Origin: Candidula unifasciata | Lineage: Eukaryota > Mollusca > Gastropoda > Stylommatophora > Geomitridae | DNA: 64,000 bases | Reading direction: 5' to 3' | Assembly: GCA_905116865.2 (NCBI GenBank) | Contig: CAJHNH020006667.1 | Span: 1,495,012 to 1,559,011, forward strand | Part shown: positions 33,324 through 45,292 of the stretch, one piece after another | Position numbering within the stretch: the first letter of the stretch is position 1 | Layout of the letters: every line of letters starts with the position of its first letter | Notes under the pieces: model-generated | Database searches by the model: none | Told to the model about the DNA's origin: nothing | The model's input: the letters and a program-made list of their open reading frames with translations, nothing else | Program-made: the position numbers and the translations under genes

Positions 33324-34897
33324 CAGGGCTTCTTAAACGTTAGTTAGTTAGTTAGTTAGTTAGTTGGGTTATCATCATTGCACTCCGGACATGTCCATAG
33401 GTGCTCAGATACTCCCCTCAGTATGAATCCCAACGTCCGATGGCTAATAGTACCAGTTCTATGTTGATTAACAAATCTTCTGACGTGTCCGGTGTGCGTC
33501 TCGTTTTTTGCTGTGCCGATCTTAATTCCCAAGTCTGCCATTCTGGCGAGTGATGTGGATTCACTGCCACCAAAGTCCTCTATCCTTCCCATTTCTCTGA
33601 GGGCATTGATAATATCTGCATGATCCATAGGCCGACCGTCGGTAGTGATAGCGGATCCAGCCAGTCTGTCAGCTCTTTCATTTCCATCGACGCCTGCGTG
33701 TCCCGGGAACAAAAATAAAGGTGACTCCTCGCACAGTGGACTTCTGAATTGATTCAAGCCATTGTCTTCGCACTGAACCTGCCTGAACCCTCCGGATCAT
33801 ACTCATTGAATCACTGAGTATACATATGCGGGTGTATTTTTGTGTTTCAAGCCAGGCAAACGCTTGCGTCACTGCCATCACCTCCATCGTCATGCTGCTG
33901 GTTGTCATGGAGAAGGCGCCGTTGGCTTCTTTGACTGTTCTGCCCGCTGAGCGTGCTGTAAATGCCCATGCGCTTCTTCTTTTGGCGTATAACGGATCCG
34001 TCTGTATAGATTAGTGCATCTGCTTCGTCTGAATTTTCACCGATGAGAGCGTTGACCTCTGTATTAACAGCAACAGGATTCTCTTCTCTACATCGCCTGT
34101 TGAGTGTGACAATACAGGAAAATGTACAAATAAACGCCTGAGGCACAGGTATCCATTCTGCACCAGGTATGATGTCGGTTAGGCTGCATATTTGCCTAAT
34201 AACATCTTCTGCCCGACCTAGCCATGATTTTCCCCTCTTCAGTCTGTCGCCCTTTTCACTAAAAAGTGCTTGATGCAGTGGGTGTTTCTTATCAGCACAT
34301 ATTTTGAGGTATGCCCGAGCCTTCCACATCCTGATCCTTTGGTTCATTGTTGGAAAGTCAAGTAGATACCTCATTGCTCCACAGGATGTGTCTCTTGTAC
34401 ATCCCAAAATCTTAAACGTTTTGTGGGCTATCGACCTGTTTTAAGAAAGAAACAAAGATTACGTAATGCCTGTCTAGGAAGCTATATTTTTAAAGCGAGT
34501 AAACAGGAACAGGCTTTGACAAATATGCTCTCCTAAAAAAATGTTTTTTTTTTAATGGTGTGCATGTCCAAACCCGCCGTTTATTGGCTGTTGTGTGGTT
34601 TTTAATAGTTTGTTTTACATTTAGTATGAATCTCATGCCGCTGTGAAAATAAACGCAAGCCTGTCTATAGCCAAAACGTCTGAAACTGACTTTGAAACCC
34701 TGTATGCTGGGATTTTGAAACGCTTCAACGATCTCTAGCCAAGGACACAAAGTTATCTAACTCTGCAATGCCACTTTCCTCCTCTTCCTCCCTATTCTTT
34801 ATTTAACGTTAGGTAATTGCCACATAAGCTATTACTCCATTCCCTATATTGTGTTAGCGCTAAGAGGAGGCGATATCGCCCACTTTGGGAAGCACTG
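33324..34897. mobile_element. Probable hAT element split by a LINE
   Basis: The left end CAGGGCTTCTTAAACG and the right end, which reads CAGTGCTTCCCAAAGTGGGC on the minus strand, are alignable hAT-type termini. The LINE at 33,342-34,409 is inserted 18 bp from the left end. The flanks GCTTAGCG and GTTTAGAA agree at only 5 of 8 positions, so the pairing of the two ends is probable, not certain. Confidence 0.5.
33342..34409 (-). pseudogene. 5'-truncated LINE encoding RNase H, with 11-bp target duplication
   Basis: The fragment is the 3' part of a non-LTR retrotransposon on the minus strand. The RNase H catalytic blocks appear in order but in different frames: ALIYTDGS (first Asp), TMEVMAVTQAFAWLE (Glu), CILSDSMSMIRRVQ (second Asp) and PGHAGVDGNERADRLAG (last His/Asp block). 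A WTCPEC motif lies at the C-terminus. RNase H behind the reverse transcriptase is a feature of I-like and related LINE clades. The 3' tail is an (AACT)n array at 33,364-33,342. TCTTAAACGTT flanks it at 33,331-33,341 and 34,410-34,420. Frameshifts make it inactive. Confidence 0.85.
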
Positions 34898-35184
34898 GTT
34901 TAGAAAGTGTGTTCCCATAATGTGTTTCGGGCCCTAAACAATCTACGTGGCATCTATGCTACGTAGGCTGATTTATTTAACCCTTTCTTTCCTGTGCAAT
35001 TTTACCTTTACGATTAAATTGTCTTGGTAGGACGGTGATAAAATATAACTGTCCCGATAAGGATGTAAAGTAAACAGGAAGTTTGAATGGGTAAATGTAA
35101 CATTTAGCTGAGACCAAGGAAATTACATGCATTACCTAAATGTACAAATATCACGAATATTCCTCCACCTCCCCTTGTTCTTTC
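34421..35184. other. hAT right half, then unassigned sequence
   Basis: Up to 34,897 this is the right part of the probable hAT above. Beyond it no gene or element was recognised. Confidence 0.35.
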
Positions 35185-35375
35185 CACTGCGTGGTCTCGA
35201 GACATGGTGTCTGCCTTGAATGCTAGAGGTTCAGGGTTCAATCCCCAGTAAGGGTTGGGATTTTTTCACGAGGACTTGGACTCCTAGTAATTCCCCCTGG
35301 TCTCTGGGTAGTGAGATCGGACTCCCGTGTGCATTGTTGCGCACGTAAAACATCCCTCGGCAGTTGGAAATCGAA
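35185..35375 (+). repeat. tRNA-derived SINE-like element, single copy here
   Basis: The head GCGTGGTCTCGAGACATGGT has a B box GGTTCAATCCC. A body follows with CACGAGGACTTGGACTCC and GCACGTAAAACATCCCTCGG. No cloverleaf for a working tRNA can be drawn. Confidence 0.55.
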
Positions 35376-35411
35376 AAGAGTAGCCTAACGGCGCTGCAAT
35401 ACTTACGGGCA

Positions 35412-35645
35412 AGTGTTATTTTTATGTGCCACTGTTATACTTTTGGGCCACTGTTATACTTATGGGCCACTGTTATACTTATGGGCCACTGTTATACTTT
35501 TGGGCCACTGTTATACTTATGGGCCACTGTTATACTTTTGGGCCACTGTTATACTTTTGGGCCACTGTTATACTTTTGGGCCACTGTTATACTTATGGGC
35601 CACTGTTATATTTATGGGCCACTGTTATACTTAAGGACACTGCTA
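35412..35645. repeat. 19-bp tandem repeat, about 12 copies
   Basis: Units of CCACTGTTATACTTTTGGG or CCACTGTTATACTTATGGG. The two variants are mixed along the array. All three plus-strand frames stay open because 3 x 19 bp has no stop. Confidence 0.97.
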
Positions 35646-37055
35646 TACCCTCGTTCAGTCTAAAATGAAATCAAAAATATGTCTCGGAGTCCCGCAGACA
35701 GCTAAAATCTTGACTTAGTTTCAAAAGCCCAAAAGGCTTCCATTCCAAACCACATGCTACGCCACGCATTCCAAGAGAGGAAAATCCCACTATTAAGAAA
35801 AAAAAAACTTTTTCAACTCTCCAAGCCATTTTATGCTCCAAGCTAAAATACTCTCCACAAGAACTGAATTAACTCAGTGAATTCAAACCCACAGTGGTAT
35901 TCAAAAAAAACTCACGAAGGCTACTTGAAACTCATGCAGTGCGATCTGTCTCAGGTCTTCAAAATGTGAAAGACATTGTTAAAGCAGTCTATTAAACTAA
36001 ATTGGACAGAAAATTAAAATGACTGTTTAATGAATTAAAGTGAGAGAGGATTTTTCAAAACAAAGTGTCATGGCATCGATCTACTTGTTTAATTACAGAA
36101 GGATTTTGTCAAGGCAGGGACTAGACTCGATCCAACAGACAAGAGTGATTAAAAGAGGGCAGGGCAAAGTCAAGATACAAATAATTTGGTGGCTTGGGCA
36201 AGTGCATGGGCTGGGACAAGAGCACTGACCTGATCAGAGATTTGCTAAGAGCACAGGAAGGCGAATAATAACCTCCTTATGCTTATCGACATAGCACATG
36301 ATGCTATTTCCAGGGGAAAAGTGACGCAGAGCGATTTGTGCATAGAAAATGGAGCGGTGTGCCAAACACATCAAGGACACACTGAGTCAGATGAATAATC
36401 GAGAAATTTAAAACGACTGAAAACTGTAAATTCACAGGTTAGACAAAAGAGGTGGGGAAAGAAAACAGAACAATTAGCGGCATTTTTTTTTTCAAAGACA
36501 GCAAAGCCAAATGTAAAATGTCAAAAACAGAAATCCGAAAAAAAAACAAAAAACATGGAAATCGTGAGTTATTCTGTGGTAGAAAAGCACATGTAAATGA
36601 ATTAAAACCAACCAGGAGATGGACAGCTATAAATATCAATAGTTATGACATACATTGCTGTCTTCTGCTGACATAATGGGACATAAAAATAGACATAAAG
36701 ACAAAATAAAACTGACCCATTTCTCTCTCGTTACCAAACACTTTAAGATGTCACAGAAGAAAACATAAGGCGTTTACCACATCTTGGCCAAGTTATGCAG
36801 TCGAGCGCCAAGCGAACACCCAGGTATGTTTATCTGGCCATAACTCACACCTGCTGAGCAATGAACTCGGCCATGACCTGGCTTTCATTTAACACAGTTG
36901 TTGCAGTTAGATCCTCATGACGACACGCATTTTGGCCTTTACAGCTGGGGTGGTTTCACGCAAGTCCAGAATCTGCAGTAGTTTGTATTTCACATTTATG
37001 GATACGGGGTGCAAATGAAAATTATTATTACAATGCTTCTCGTTTCGCTGCCATT
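35646..37055. other. Unassigned sequence
   Basis: No gene or element recognised. Confidence 0.35.
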
Positions 37056-37575
37056 AGTGTTTCTTCTTCTTCTTCCTGCTTCTTCCTTCTTGTTCTTCTT
37101 CTTCTTCTTATTCCTTCTTCTTCTTCTTCTTCTTCTTCTTCTTCTTCTTCTTCTTCTTCTTCTTCTTCTTCTTCTTCTTCTTCTTCTTCTTCTTCTTCTT
37201 CTTCTTCTTCTTCTTCTTCTTCTTCTCCTTGTTCTTGCTCTTCTTCTTCTTCTTGCTCTTCTTGCTCTTCTTCTTCTTCTTCTTCTTCTTCTTCTTCTTC
37301 TTCTTCTTCTTCTTCTTCTTCTTCTTCTTCTTCTTCTTCTTCTTCTTCTTCTTCTTCTTCTTCTTCTTCTTCTTCTCTTCCTCCTCCTTCTTCTTTTAGC
37401 ATTCACTATTTGTAAACCACAGGAAAAAGATCTGATGGTTCCGCTACTTCCAGACTTTGGTCTTATTACATTAACTCACTTTCGTTTTTAATGCACATCC
37501 GTTTTACAGATCTAGCTAAGTTTTATGCAGTTCTTTGGTTTCTCGCCTGTTAGGCAGGTGTTCTCCGACTGTGAA
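37056..37575 (-). repeat. GAA-SINE, decayed body with a tail of about 340 bp
   Basis: A TTC array (37,056-37,395, with CTTGCTCTTCTTGCTC interruptions) runs directly into a decayed minus-strand SINE body. The recognisable pieces in order are GCATTCACTATTTGTAAACC, GATGGTTCCGCTACTTC, AATGCACATCCGTTTTACAG and TTTCTCGCCTGTTAGGCAGG. The 5' third is missing, and no target duplication was found. Confidence 0.7.
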
Positions 37576-38055
37576 GAAAACACCTTTTAATAATCACTTT
37601 TCACGACATTATAGGAAAGGCAAGACAGACTGTTAACCAGATTGTGGCTGGTACCAACAGTACTGGAACTCTGCGCTGGCTGCTGAAGATGAGGACGGAG
37701 CATGCATGGGAATGCCCTGAGTGTTGTGATGTCAATTCTTGACTCAACTCAACTCAAGTCAAATAGGTGTGTGAAATTCTCGGTCTATTTTGTCACCGCG
37801 TTTTTGTTTGTTTTCATACAGCCGATGACAAGATAACAATTACAGAAAGTGTGTTCATAATAATTCTGACTCAGTCTCATATTTAAACTATAATGTCAGT
37901 ACACATACTTTAGCTGGGAAGTAAATACGATCAGAAGAAAGTTGATCACAACACCCATAGAGTGCTGACTGGTCTAAGGGTTGACAATAGGCCGTTACTT
38001 TGACACTATCGATGCTATGAGCGCAACACACTATCTCGGCTAGTTATCGGCATAC
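37576..38055. other. Unassigned sequence with a tSINE-2 scrap
   Basis: The interval 37,912-37,985 (TAGCTGGGAAGTAAATACGA, GATCACAACACCCATAG) looks like the 3' part of tSINE-2. The rest is not recognised. Confidence 0.4.
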
Positions 38056-38342
38056 TTCTTCTTCGTCTTCTTCGCGTTCACCAGCTGTACACTCTGGCGG
38101 AAAGTTCTGGTTGCTCGTCCACTACTGAACTGCAGTCCTGCTCCAGAACCTGAGTGTTGCAAGTGCATCAGTTTTACAGGTCTCATTCTCTGGAATACAG
38201 ACTGTTGGTTCCTTGCCTCTCTGGCAGATGTACTCCTTCAAAGGAAGCTCCCCAATTAGTCGACTCCTACGACATGCTTTTGGGGAGGCAGTGGGTCTAT
38301 TCTTGTTTTCCCCACAATGGGGCCCCGGAACCCACACGGGGG
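38056..38342 (-). repeat. GAA-SINE with target duplication, minus strand
   Basis: The TTC tail at 38,056-38,078 is followed by a well-preserved body that ends in CCACACGGGGGA, the inverse of the family 5' end. ATCGGCATAC flanks it at 38,046-38,055 and 38,343-38,352. It is close in sequence to the copy at 571-861. Confidence 0.88.
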
Positions 38343-38353
38343 ATCGGCATACT

Positions 38354-38849
38354 GCTGTGCATGGAAAATTTCACATACTCTTGCATACTTAGCGGTATAC
38401 TGACAAACAAGAGTACCGCAAACTACCTACACTACACATACACATGGATGAGGTGAACAAATAACAAAAACTCCACTGAGGAGCAAGCACAAAAGGAGGC
38501 ATGCGATGGTCAGAAAATGTCCTCCTTTGGTGAATGTTTTGGTTATTTACCCTGCGCAAGGCTCTCATTCAGGTGACATGGGTTCCATTATGGGTGAGTG
38601 ACGGCGTTTTTTATTCCTGTCTGTGGAGGGGCAGGGGCTAATAATTCTAGTCTGCACAGTCCGTGGCGACGGCATTAACCACGCAGTCTGGAATCGTCAG
38701 GCCCACGTCCAGATTTCTCCTTTTCTTTTGACCGTTCTACAGCTCTCTACTCACCACCGCCAAATAGCAGATACATGCAGTAAAGCACCATCCTAACAGT
38801 TTCATTAAAATAAAAGTCTCAGACTAAACAAATAATCCTAGTGTGTAAC
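38354..38849. other. Unassigned sequence
   Basis: The interval 38,630-38,720 shares a motif with 12,150-12,265 and may be a decayed SINE on the minus strand. No gene seen. Confidence 0.35.
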
Positions 38850-39150
38850 ATATGGTCTGAACGTTATCTTTTAACGTATAACCGAGGGCTTGAACGTAAT
38901 GTTTTAACGTATAACCGAGGGCCTAAACGTAATCTTTTAACGTATAACCGAGGGCTATAACCCAGGGCCTGAACGTAATCTTTTAACGCATAACCCAGGG
39001 TTATACGTAATCTTTTAACGTATAACCGAGGGCCTAAACGTAATCTTTTAAAGTATAACCCTTGGCTTGAACGTAATCTTTTAATGTTTAACTTAGGGCC
39101 TTAACTTAATCTTTTAACGTACAACCCAGGGTCTAAACGCAATCTTCGCC
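38850..39150. repeat. 33-bp minisatellite, about 9 copies
   Basis: Units contain ACGTAATCTTTTAACGTATA followed by ACCGAGGGCCTAA. Units drift towards the right end (AACTTAGGG, ACCCAGGG). Confidence 0.92.
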
Positions 39151-40523
39151 TGTCATCAAAGTAAATATGCATAGTAAGAAATTCGCTAAAAATTATTTTT
39201 AAAAAGCTTCAGCAAATGCAAGTACAAATGTCATTTAATAAGTTCTCCCTATAGTATAGGCATACAGAGAAAAATATGCCCACAAAAACATATTTATCAT
39301 TCTTTATAGAGCGTATACCCCAAAACCCCTGGCACCATGATATTCACTTCAAACTGCAGTCTAGAACCACTAAGGCCTACCTCTATGGTGACACATAAAA
39401 CACGGGAATGTTTTAAAGCAGTACTTTGAGCGACATGAATGGAATAAAACAGCAAACAGTAAAAACATTTCATTCATCACGACAACTAGTTCAAACCTTA
39501 GTGTACTTAATACGATCTCTTTACTAAGGCTGTTGTTACTATAATCTCATACTGTCTCTTACAGAAATGTTTTTTTTTTTTTTTAATAGTGACATTTTAC
39601 TGAATTGCTTCGCTAGCGGCAACAGTTCATACAGATGTTTAAAATCCTTTTCTAAACAGTCAGCGCGGACAAAACATAGCTAGCAGGTGTTCCAAGCGGC
39701 GGGAAAGCCTCTTCAGATAAAGTCTACACATTAAATTTGCTCAACGGAATGGTACAATTAATTGAATTAAATTCAAAACTGATTTAATAATGTGAAACGG
39801 TTAAGCCAAACACGCCTGCGGTACAATTATTCTGATTGCAAATTCAATTAAAAGTGCTTTTGAACGGCCACACACCGACGTTTCTGCAGTACAAGACGGG
39901 AGAATATAGGCGTCTTGTAGGATTATTGTAAAGTTGATTGAAATGTTCTAGCCGGTCGTTCTCAAATTGTGTACACAATCACACTAAATCCTCACACTGT
40001 TATTTGTAATCAGTTTAGGTACTACTAACATAAATGACGTCGAAAATATGGGTGGCTGTCCGTTCTCTTGTTCGTTTTGGAATTGTGTTGATTTATTTGC
40101 TGGTAAACACTTTCGGTCGACTCGTTAAGCAGGGGCGCCGACACAAAGAAAATGGTGGGGCATATAAGGCCCCCCCCTCTCTCTCTCTCTCTCCCTCCCT
40201 TGCACACTTCCTCAGCTGTGCAATAGTAATAGACCATTTCTGACAAGCGCTGGTGTTCTTTGCTATCTCCCGCAGCTCCATCAATCATCATCACATAGTA
40301 TTCCTTTGTGTATCGCGGTCTGTTTAAATCACAAGTGAACATTGGCATTAGGAGGGCTAAAATGACTGGGGCATAATGAGAGAATGTCAGATGACAGAGA
40401 GGTAGACCACGAGTCAGACAAACAAGATAATGAGCAGATAATATCCAGACAGACCTGCATTCACTTAGTGCCACGATCTGAAAGGAGAAGGCCAGCGAGA
40501 TACCTCATTGGCGCGGAATTCTA
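39151..40523. other. Unassigned sequence
   Basis: A CT-rich patch lies at 40,170-40,200. No gene recognised. Confidence 0.35.
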
Positions 40524-40953
40524 AAGAAGAAGAAGAAGAAGAAGAAGAAGAAGAAGAAGAAGAAGAAGAAGAAGAAGAAGAAGAAGAGAGAAGAAGAAGA
40601 AGAAGAAGAAGAAGAAGAAGAAGAAGAAGAAGAAGAAGAAGAAGAAGAAGAAGAAGAAGAAGAAGAAGAAGACGATGAAATAGGAGGAGAAGAAGACTAG
40701 GAGGAAGAGGAAGACGAAGAAAAAAAAAGAAGAAGGAGAAGAAGAAGAAGAAGAAGAAGAAGAGGAAGAGGAGAGAAGAAAGAAAAAGAAGAGGAAAAAA
40801 AAGAAGAAGAAAAGCAAGGAGGAGGAAGAGAATGATGAGGAAAAGAAGCGGTAGAGGAAAAAGAAAAAGCGAGAAAGAAGATAAAGAAGAAGGAGAAAAA
40901 GAAGAAGGAGAAGTAGAAGATGAAGAAGTAGAAGAAGAAAAAGAAGAAGAAGC

Positions 40954-41049
<96 letters not shown>

Positions 41050-41870
41050 GAAGAAGAAGAAGAAGAAGAAGAAGAAGAAGAAGAAGAAGAAGAAGAAGAA
41101 GAAGAAGAAGAAGAAGAAGAAGAAGAAGAAGAAGAAGAAGAAGAAGAAGAAGAAGAAGAAGAAGAAGAAGAAGAAAAAGAAGAAGAAGAAGAAGAAGAAG
41201 AAAAAGAAAAATAAGACGATGAAGAAGGAGGAGGAGAAGAGTAGGAAGAAGAGGAAGACGAAGAAAAAAAAGAAGAAAAAGAAGACGAAGAAGAAGAAGA
41301 AGAAGAAGAAGAAGAAGAAGAAGAAGAAGAAGAAGAAGAAGAAGAAGAAGAAGAAGAAGAAGAAGAAGAAGAAGAAGAAGAAGAAGAAGAAGAAGAAGAA
41401 AAGGAAGAAGAAGGAAGACGGAAGAAGAAGAAGAAGAAGAAGAAGAAGAAGAAGAAGAAGAAGAAGAAGAAGAAGAAGAAGAAGAAGAAGAAGAAAGAAA
41501 GAAGAAGAAGAAAAAGAAGAAGGAAGAAGAAGAAGAAGAAGAAGAAGAAGAAGAAGAAGAAGAAGAAGAAGAAGAAGAAGAAGAAGAAGAAGAAGAAGAA
41601 GAAGAAGAAGAAGAAGAAGAAGAAGAAGAAGAAAAAGAAGACGAAGAAAAAGAAGAAGAAGAAGAAGAAGAAGAAGAAAGAAGAAGAAGAAAAAGAAGAA
41701 GAAGAAGAAGAAGAAGAAGAAGAAGAAGAAGAAGAAAAAGCATAAGAAAAAGCATAAGAAGAGAAAGAAGAAGAAGAATAAAAAAATAAAAAAAAGAAGA
41801 CGAAGAGGAGGGAAAAGAGTAAACAGAATAAAAAGAAGACGAAGAAGAACGAAGAAAACGACAGAGTAAG
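40524..41870 (+). repeat. Giant (GAA)n/(AAT)n purine tract, about 1.35 kb
   Basis: The plus strand is almost entirely A and G (GAA, GAAA, GGA units). The exceptions are an (AAT)n block at 40,955-41,048, CGA/TGA/TAG words and rare T. The enormous poly-S, poly-F, poly-L and poly-K frames over it are artefacts. Several internal segments repeat in order (for example GAAGACTAGGAGGAAGAGG at about 40,691 and GAAGAGTAGGAAGAAGAGG at about 41,236). This implies segmental duplication as well as slippage. Confidence 0.97.
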
Positions 41871-42671
41871 GATCGGTGGACTGCAGGAAAAACCCAGATA
41901 GGTCACCAATCATTTCTGACCAATCATGTAACGGGTTTGGGTTTGACCAATCATGTAACGGGTTTGGGTATACAGTTTTTCTCTTTTAATGTCGCAGGAT
42001 TGAAGGATGAGAATCAAAAGATGTCCCATCAGCGGAAAATTGGATCGAATAAATAAACTGCTCTTCACCTGTGCTTTTGTTTCTGTGTTTGCTTAGCTGT
42101 CGCGTGGTCCTAGAAATATTTCTGATGAGCCGAGGGTGTAAAAAGGCTGAGGAACAATGCTCCGATAGTTGTTAATCGACGTGGTAACGTTTCGGCTAAT
42201 GCCATTCTATGATGTCACATTCTGTTTATCACGACCATCATTGTATGATGTAGGACGCCTCCGGGTCATTGTAGCTAAAATATTACATACACAGTCTAAA
42301 TTGGGATCATTACCCCCCCCCCCCTTTCCCCCACAACATAAGAAAATGATGGTATACCTGCTTACTTCTGCGTGGTGATATGATACTAGGGTATAGTGGG
42401 AGTTGTTTACGTTTTAGTGAAGGTTTCAATTTGCGGTAAATTACTGTACTTTTCACTAGTCTGAGCTTTTGCCAACTGTGTTGGAAGACATTTTACATGC
42501 ACATAAGGGCGAGTGCGAGAACGCATACATACACACACGCACGCATGGGCGCGCACACATATATACATATATACACACGTACCTAAGTATTTAAATGTCC
42601 GTACTTCATCTAAAAGTGCATTTGTAAATGAATTCTGTCATTAATATCATCATGACTTATGTCTTATTATT
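41871..42671. other. Unassigned sequence with a short direct duplication
   Basis: GACCAATCATGTAACGGGTT followed by TGGGT occurs twice in tandem at about 41,918-41,968. No gene recognised. Confidence 0.4.
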
Positions 42672-42738
42672 CACACACACACACACACACACACACACGC
42701 AAGCACGCTCGCATGCGCGCGTACACATGCACACACAC

Positions 42739-42829
<91 letters not shown>

Positions 42830-43066
42830 GGCGCGCGCGCACACACACACACACACACATATATACACACACACACACATACATACATACATACATACAT
42901 ACATACATACATACATACATACATACATACATACATACATACATACATACATACATACATACATACATACATACATACATACATACATACATACATACAT
43001 ACATACATACATACATACATACATACATACATACATACATACATACATACATACATACACACACAC
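42672..43066. repeat. Compound (CA)n-(GACA)n-(CA)n-(ACAT)n microsatellite
   Basis: Four successive tracts: CA (42,672-42,700), GACA (42,740-42,830), GC/CA (42,831-42,880) and ACAT (about 42,880-43,056). The YIHT and CMYV frames are artefacts. Confidence 0.97.
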
Positions 43067-43478
43067 AATCAAACGCTCAGACGTCAGCCACTATTCACTG
43101 TATGTACGTTTATGTCCGTGTCTGTGTGCCAGTGCCCTTGTAAAGGTGCATTCTCCCGTTCACGATAAGAAAAGAACGAATCTGTGTTTAAAGGCCAGCA
43201 ATATTTGTACAGGTGTGTTAATTCAGATGACTTTATGAACGTCTAGGGCTATTGACAACTTAATAGATGCTGGTCTAGACTTACGGTTTGTCCTTTTTTG
43301 TGTGTGTGCGGAGAAGGAAAAGCTGGCGTATTTGGTTAAACGGCGATTGTGACCGCATAGATGGCTATTCGTATGGGTTCTCCGTGTAAATGCTTTTTAT
43401 AAGAGTATGTAGGAGAGAAAGAGGGAGAAAGAGAAAGGCAGAGATGAGGGGAGAGAAAGAACAGGAAATAGGGGCAGA
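43067..43478. other. Unassigned sequence
   Basis: No gene recognised. The region becomes GA-rich at its right end. Confidence 0.35.
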
Positions 43479-43657
43479 GCGAGAGACAGAGAGAGAGAGA
43501 GAGGCAGACAGAAAGAGAGAGAGAGAGAGATAGGCAGACAAAAAGAGGGAGAGAGAGAGAGAAATCACACACACTGTGAAAGGGATAGGGAATAAGAAAA
43601 GAAGGAGATAAGTCAAACAACCTGTCACACGTGCACTGTGCGAAAGTAAAGGTGAAA

Positions 43658-43735
<78 letters not shown>

Positions 43736-43969
43736 ACATAAACGGTATGAAAAGGTAGGATTTCAAAAGCTGCAGAAGAGAAAAAACAAATCAAACCGTA
43801 CCAGCAATAGGGTAAAGTGAGGAAGACAGAGTGTGAGAGAGATGCCGGAAGGGGGAGAGAATGGGAGAGAGAAGGAATACAGACAAATGACACATATTCA
43901 TTGTAAAAAAAAGAGAGGTGAAAAGATTTTGAGAAAGAGAGAGAGAGAGAGAGGGAGAGAGAGCGAGAG

Positions 43970-44015
<46 letters not shown>
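43479..44015. repeat. Cluster of (GA)n arrays
   Basis: GA arrays at 43,488-43,562, 43,663-43,733 and 43,933-44,015. The linking sequences resemble each other (for example GAAAGGGATAGGGAATAAGA and TAGGGTAAAGTGAGGAAGAC contexts). The cluster looks like a decayed higher-order repeat. Confidence 0.85.
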
Positions 44016-44018
<3 letters not shown>

Positions 44019-44330
44019 AACACTAACACACTGGGTAAAATGAGGAAGATAATATAGAGATATAAAGGGAAGTACGTGACCCAGTTCATAAAATTTAAAC
44101 AGCACAACTTGGTGGTTATGATAACCCATGTTCTTCAGTCACTAGTGTCGACGATCATTGTTGGATACAGATAGTTTCCCAAGCATCCCTTGCCCAGGTC
44201 TTCAGTCTCGCTTCGCCTGTAACCTTCATTCTTGTACAATTATAAACTGTCTTTACCGCCGGCATTTACCCCATTTTGAGCGGTGTAGGTCAGAAAGTCG
44301 CGAGCCTGGCGATTTAACTCTTTCAGGGTG
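44016..44330. other. Unassigned sequence
   Basis: No gene or repeat recognised. Confidence 0.35.
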
Positions 44331-44836
44331 CTAGTAACGTTTTAGTCCGAAAAAAAGAAAAAAAGAAAGTGACTTCCCTTCCCAATGATGCCTCATCAGG
44401 TCGCAGGGCCTGTCCTATGTTGCGAAGGTGTTTTGTTCCTTGTTGTCAACGCTTTACCCGCTCTCTCTTTTCTCGTGTTGTCACCGCTCACCTGCGTTCG
44501 AGAGGGTTGATAAACTGCGATATTTTTGTATTCCTACATCCTTGTCAGTGGCTTCTTTTTCTGGGAAGGGGAGGGGTGCACCGCTAACGAACGTAGAAAT
44601 ACATAAACATCCCAGTTTCCATACTCACAAACCGTCACGCCTGCGAGGCTTCCCCCAGCAGTACTTCTTACTTGTACACAGGCGCCTGCGGCGCCTCAAA
44701 GAGACTCACGACAATATAACCTCCCAGAAACATTATATACGGCGAGCGAACGCTGAACGAAGCCATTTAACACCCCCATAACGTAGAAGAGATCCTGCGA
44801 CCCGACGAGGCATGAATGGGACCAAAACGTTACTAG
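44331..44836. mobile_element. Small inverted-repeat DNA transposon, probably TA-flanked
   Basis: The left end CTAGTAACGTTTTAGTCC and the right end GGGACCAAAACGTTACTAG are inverted. Further inside, CCTCATCAGGTCGCAGG and CCTGCGACCCGACGAGG also pair. A TA at each extreme edge fits a Tc1/mariner-like target duplication, but the rule is weak because TA is only two bases. A purine-rich insertion of about 30 bp interrupts the left arm. No transposase is evident. Confidence 0.65.
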
Positions 44837-45074
44837 TACCTTCTTTTCGTACCAAACAACGTCCAACCACAACTTAGTGAAGGAAAAATTGAATTTCGGA
44901 AGAATGGAAGCTGTACTGATGCAGTATTCACACTTAGACAATTTGGTGAAAGGACTGTAGAATACAGTCGATAAAGAATTGCACGATAAAGAATACACGA
45001 CTGATTCGTAGACCAAGAGAAAGCTTTCGATCGAATTAACAGGAATAAAATGTAGAAGGTACTATGTGACTGTC

Positions 45075-45292
45075 GACGTCTGTGGCTAAGGCGTTGCGAA
45101 CATGCTTCGTAATGCCATGGTACCGGCTTCAATCCCATCTGCAAACGGTTTGTCTTGCATTGGTTCGCATAGTACCGATAGCTGACCGTTCAGAGGCAAT
45201 GGCAAACTACTGAGCGTAACATTTTTCTAGAAAAGCCACAACAGCACTCAAAAATGCTGGAGTTGGTTCTGCAACGTCCTGTAAAGGATACT
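45075..45292 (+). repeat. tRNA-derived SINE (tSINE-1)
   Basis: The head GTCTGTGGCTAAGGCGTTGC has a decayed B box (GGCTTCAATCCC), and the 3' part is TGCAACGTCCTGTAAAGGAT. It belongs to the same sub-type as 31,797-32,008. Confidence 0.87.

Noticed and set aside
40465..41913. Very long poly-S/F/L/K/R open frames (up to 482 codons)
   Set aside because: They are translations of the GAA/TTC array in each frame and have no other protein features. The same applies to similar frames at 5.7, 17, 22.5, 26 and 37 kb.
42628..43168. YIHT- and CMYV-repeat frames
   Set aside because: Translations of the ACAT and CA microsatellites.
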